This document shows positions 61,426-64,000 of a DNA stretch of 64,000 bases, piece by piece. The notes below the pieces were generated by a model that did no database searches, was not told the origin of the DNA, and worked only from the letters and a program-made list of their open reading frames with translations. Position 1 is the first letter of the stretch. The number at the start of each line of letters is the position of its first letter. The stretch covers positions 1-64,000 of the forward strand of contig NZ_JBHYFV010000004.1 of NCBI RefSeq assembly GCF_051859345.1. Reading direction: 5' to 3'. A program made the translations under genes and the position numbers. This DNA comes from Marivita sp051859345. GTDB lineage: Bacteria; Pseudomonadota; Alphaproteobacteria; Rhodobacterales; Rhodobacteraceae.

Positions 61426-62168
61426 CTCTCGAAATCCTGATCTTCATTGCAGCCGGTCTTGTCGGTGGCATGGTCAATTCTGCGGCGGGTGGGGCCAAGC
61501 TCTTTGTCTTTCCAATGTTGCTGGCCACCGGCCTGCCACCCATCGCGGCCAATGTCACGCAGGGCGTGGCGCTTTGGCCCGCGCAATTGCCTGCGGTCTG
61601 GGTCTACCGACGCGAACTGATGGAGGACGCAAAAAGCCTTGTCTGGCAGCTGTTTCCAGCCCTGCTGGGCGCGGTGGCCGGTTCTGTGGTCATGATCAAT
61701 TCCGGCAATGATGTCTTTGTCCGCGTCGTGCCGTTTCTGTTGTGTGTCGCGGTGGTTGCCATCGTGCTGGGTCCCAAGACGACCGACCTCATGCGCTGGG
61801 CCTTCCCAGGAGAGCGCCTGCGCGCCGCGACCACGGTCCTGTTGACGCTGATCGGCTTTTACGGCGGGTTTTTCGGTGCTGGCATGGGCTTCATGCTGCT
61901 GGCGGTGCTTTCGGCCTCGACAGGGCAGGGCTTGGGCCGGGTCAACGGAGCCAAGAACCTGTTTGCCGCGGCGATCCAGTCGGCAGCCGTCATCCCGATG
62001 ATGCTGTCGGGTTTCACCGACTGGCTGGCGGCGGGCTGTGTTCTGGCGGGGGGCTTGGTCGGCGGATATTTCGGCGCGTCGATCACCCGACGCCTGCCCG
62101 AGAAACCGTTGCGCATCGGCGTCGCCGTGCTGGGCCTCGTGCTGACATTGTCTTTTCTGTTTTCCTGA
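61422..62168 (+). CDS. TauE/SafE-family permease
   Basis: The 248-residue membrane protein has about eight helices and the family repeats GLVGGMVNSAAGGAKLFVFP near residue 12 and GFYGGFFGAGMGFMLLAVL near residue 145. TauE/SafE proteins export sulfite, sulfoacetate or other organic anions. It is coupled to the GntR gene and is 17 bp before the second FAH gene. A sulfonate substrate is possible but not shown. Confidence 0.9.
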   Translation: MTLEILIFIAAGLVGGMVNSAAGGAKLFVFPMLLATGLPPIAANVTQGVALWPAQLPAVWVYRRELMEDAKSLVWQLFPALLGAVAGSVVMINSGNDVFVRVVPFLLCVAVVAIVLGPKTTDLMRWAFPGERLRAATTVLLTLIGFYGGFFGAGMGFMLLAVLSASTGQGLGRVNGAKNLFAAAIQSAAVIPMMLSGFTDWLAAGCVLAGGLVGGYFGASITRRLPEKPLRIGVAVLGLVLTLSFLFS

Positions 62169-62185
62169 AGAGCGGGGATCGCACC

Positions 62186-63130
62186 ATGAAATTCTGCACC
62201 TACTTTCACGAGGACAACCGCCGACTTGGCCTTGTCGAAGGCGACCGCATCGTTGACCTGCACAAGGCCGACCCGCGTGCCGACTTCATCGACATGGTGT
62301 CGCTGATCCGGGGCGGCGAAGGTGCCCGTGAGGCCGCGCGCGTCGTCGCCGCAAATCCCCCTGCACACGCCTGCCTTGATACCGACATTGTGCGCCTGGC
62401 CGCGCCGCTTCTGCCCTCGACCGTGCTCTGCGCGGGCAGCAACTACCACGCGCACAATGCCGAAAAAGCGGGTGCGCCGCTCTCGGGCAAGGAGCCGGAG
62501 TTCTTTCTCAAGACCGCCGATTGCGTGATCGGCCCGGAGGATGGGATCGTGCATGACCCCGCACTCACCTCCAAGCTGGATTGCGAAACGGAGCTTGCCA
62601 TCGTGATCGGTCGTGAAGGCCGCCACATTCCCGAGGCCGACGCGCTGTCCCATGTCTTTGGCTACACGGTGTCCAATGACGTGACCGCGCGCGACCGACA
62701 GGTGCGCCGCACGCCCGAAGGTCTCGTCTATTACGAACTTGGACGCGGCAAGGCCTTTGATTCCAGCCTGCCTCTCGGTCCAGTCATCACCACCACGGAC
62801 GCGGTCCCCGATCCGCAGGCGCTCATGCTGCGCACCCGGATCAACGGAGAGTTGCGTCAAGAGGCCAGCACCGCCGACATGCATTGGAGTTGCGCCGCGC
62901 TGATCCATTTCTTTTCGATCAACTTCACCCTGAAGCCCGGCATGGTGATCCTGACCGGCACACCCGCCGGGACTGCATGGTCCGTCGATGCCGAACTTGG
63001 TGGCAAGTGGCAGCCCGCACCCGGTCTGGTGGCCGCAACGCGCTACTGCCTGCCCGGTGACAAGGTAGAAAGCGAGATCGAACGGATCGGCACGCTGCGC
63101 AATACGGTCATCGCAGAGGGCGCTGGGTAA
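62186..63130 (+). CDS. Fumarylacetoacetate hydrolase-family protein (second of two)
   Basis: From ATG 62186 the product is 314 residues. FAH blocks are AGSNYHAHNAEKAG near 90, DCETELAIVIGREG near 133, VSNDVTARDRQVRR near 161 and KPGMVILTGTPAGTAW near 252. It differs clearly from the copy at 59748-60617, so the two may catalyse successive steps such as hydration and cleavage of one oxo-acid. It closes the plus-strand GntR-TauE-FAH operon. Confidence 0.88.
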   Translation: MKFCTYFHEDNRRLGLVEGDRIVDLHKADPRADFIDMVSLIRGGEGAREAARVVAANPPAHACLDTDIVRLAAPLLPSTVLCAGSNYHAHNAEKAGAPLSGKEPEFFLKTADCVIGPEDGIVHDPALTSKLDCETELAIVIGREGRHIPEADALSHVFGYTVSNDVTARDRQVRRTPEGLVYYELGRGKAFDSSLPLGPVITTTDAVPDPQALMLRTRINGELRQEASTADMHWSCAALIHFFSINFTLKPGMVILTGTPAGTAWSVDAELGGKWQPAPGLVAATRYCLPGDKVESEIERIGTLRNTVIAEGAG

Positions 63131-63133
63131 AAA

Positions 63134-63222
63134 CGCTTTGAGGCATCTTACGGGTCCATCAGTGTTACCGATGCTGTCGCGCGGCGATCGCAACATCCGC
63201 GCCCCTTCGGTGCCTCAAAACG
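63134..63222. repeat. Inverted repeat downstream of the second FAH gene
   Basis: CGCTTTGAGGCA (63134-63145) is matched 11 of 12 by the inverted copy of 63211-63222. The 65-bp loop is too long for a normal terminator. It lies in the 174-bp spacer before the kdgK end. It may be a remnant of a mobile sequence or a regulatory arm. Confidence 0.4.
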
Positions 63223-63304
63223 CGGCTCGACTCTTCCATGATCGCGGTCGGAATGATCATTGCCGCCAAGGCCACGTCAGACGGCCCTCGCCGGAGGCAT
63301 ACCG

Positions 63305-64000
63305 CTAGGTGGCGTGCGCGACCAAAGCACCTCGCGAACGGATCACTTTCCCGGCCAATGCTGCCCCGGCCGCAGCCGCTTCCTTTTCCGACGCGCCTTG
63401 CAAGAGCGCTGCAAGATAGCCCGCATTGAAACTGTCTCCTGCGGCGGTCGTGTCAACCACGGCGTCTATCTTTTCAGGGCTGAGGGTTGTTATTGCGTTG
63501 TCCCTATGAATGAGGATGTCCGCCGGTCCATTCTTGACGAGTACAGTTCGCGCACCGGCCCCAGCATAGCGTGCGGCCGTGGCGAGGCTGTCGGCATCGC
63601 GAAACCATTCTGCTTCATCTTCGTGGGACGGCAAACTGATTGAGCTGACCGCTGCGGCCTTCATAATCGCGCTGGTCATATCTTCTTTCGATTCCCAAAG
63701 CTTGGGGCGCAAGTTTGGATCGAAGACCACAGTGCCGCCTGCCGTTTTGAAAGCAGCCAGAATAGCAAGGAATCGGGCGCGATCGCCCTTGGGCAAGATT
63801 GCGACGGTTATTCCTGAAAAAAAGGCGACATCCGCGCCCTTCAGGGCGTTCTCCAGACGCGTATCGTCCTGTGCAAGCGTGCGCGCTGCGCTTTGGCCAC
63901 GCCAATAGCTGAAACTTCGTTCGCCATCGTTCAACTGGATCATGTAAAGCCCGACGGTCCGGTCGACGTGGCGTGCAATGTGGTCCGTGCCGATGCCCGC
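63305..64000 (-). CDS. kdgK: 2-Keto-3-deoxygluconate kinase, N-terminus beyond the window
   Basis: The 231 visible codons run from the window edge to TAG 63305. PfkB-family features are present in order: VGLYMIQLNDGERSFSYWR, ADVAFFSGITVAIL, VVFDPNLRPKLW, and the catalytic DTTAAGDSFNAGYLAAL near the C-terminal end. It phosphorylates KDG for the Entner-Doudoroff aldolase. The corresponding region of the decayed copy at 2919-3490 confirms what that pseudogene once was. The two share motifs but differ at many residues, so they are paralogues. Confidence 0.9.
   Translation of the reverse strand, partial: AGIGTDHIARHVDRTVGLYMIQLNDGERSFSYWRGQSAARTLAQDDTRLENALKGADVAFFSGITVAILPKGDRARFLAILAAFKTAGGTVVFDPNLRPKLWESKEDMTSAIMKAAAVSSISLPSHEDEAEWFRDADSLATAARYAGAGARTVLVKNGPADILIHRDNAITTLSPEKIDAVVDTTAAGDSFNAGYLAALLQGASEKEAAAAGAALAGKVIRSRGALVAHAT

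Noticed and set aside
1..64000. CRISPR arrays, tRNA or rRNA genes, insertion sequences, prophage
   Set aside because: None recognised on reading; no regularly spaced repeats, no transposase motifs and no conserved RNA signatures were seen.

Overview
The window reads as a chromosomal catabolic region of a high-GC alphaproteobacterium. A marine Rhodobacterales (Roseobacter-type) host is the best guess. This rests on gene style only: dense ATGA-coupled operons, many TRAP/TTT/ABC solute transporters, a HutF/HutG histidine pathway and a MaoC-phosphate acetyltransferase fusion. No rRNA, tRNA, CRISPR array or insertion sequence was recognised. All gene calls come from reading the sequence and recalled family motifs; no database search was run.

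Left part (1-16.7 kb). The end of an ABC transporter operon (ATPase tail, duplicated permease) is coupled to a glycosyltransferase. A decayed 2-keto-3-deoxygluconate kinase follows. Then comes a tyrosine/homogentisate block: hpd, a Rieske protein, a MarR regulator, hmgA, fumarylacetoacetase, an unusual metallo-beta-lactamase-fold protein, a flavin hydroxylase with a DUF2783 partner, and a 3-oxoadipyl-CoA-type thiolase. A SulP transporter without STAS domain and a pta-ackA operon follow. No maleylacetoacetate isomerase is present.

Middle-left (16.7-26 kb). An SLC13 transporter is followed by a compact module that I consider the most interesting in the window. A two-component system (19.98-18.64 kb, minus strand) is divergent from two consecutive plus-strand operons: a small acidic PepSY protein plus cytochrome b, then a poly-aspartate secreted protein, a DUF2271 protein, a PepSY-flavodoxin-reductase membrane protein and ApbE. 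Both operons are preceded by the same composite element of 11-bp-phased repeats, so they look like one regulon moving cytoplasmic NAD(P)H electrons to periplasmic flavin.

Centre (26-39.4 kb). A TakP-like TRAP transporter lies downstream of, and in line with, hutI-hutH-hutG-hutU. The divergent hutF-hutC pair shares a dyad-containing promoter region with it. An enolase-superfamily dehydratase and a GMC oxidoreductase follow.

Right-centre (39.6-54.5 kb). A long minus-strand run encodes an aerobic 2-aminobenzoate (anthranilate)-CoA pathway: CoA ligase, 2-aminobenzoyl-CoA monooxygenase/reductase, beta-oxidation enzymes, a MarR regulator, a branched-chain-type ABC importer, a thioesterase and a RidA deaminase. 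A fused hydratase/3-hydroxyacyl-CoA dehydrogenase is divergent from it.

Right end (54.5-64 kb). This holds a three-domain YbaY/NlpE/META envelope protein, an OsmC protein, and a tripartite tricarboxylate transporter (with TctA-TctB fused) with an FAH-family hydrolase. These are divergent from a GntR regulator, a TauE permease and a second FAH hydrolase. An apparently sound KDG kinase runs off the window edge.
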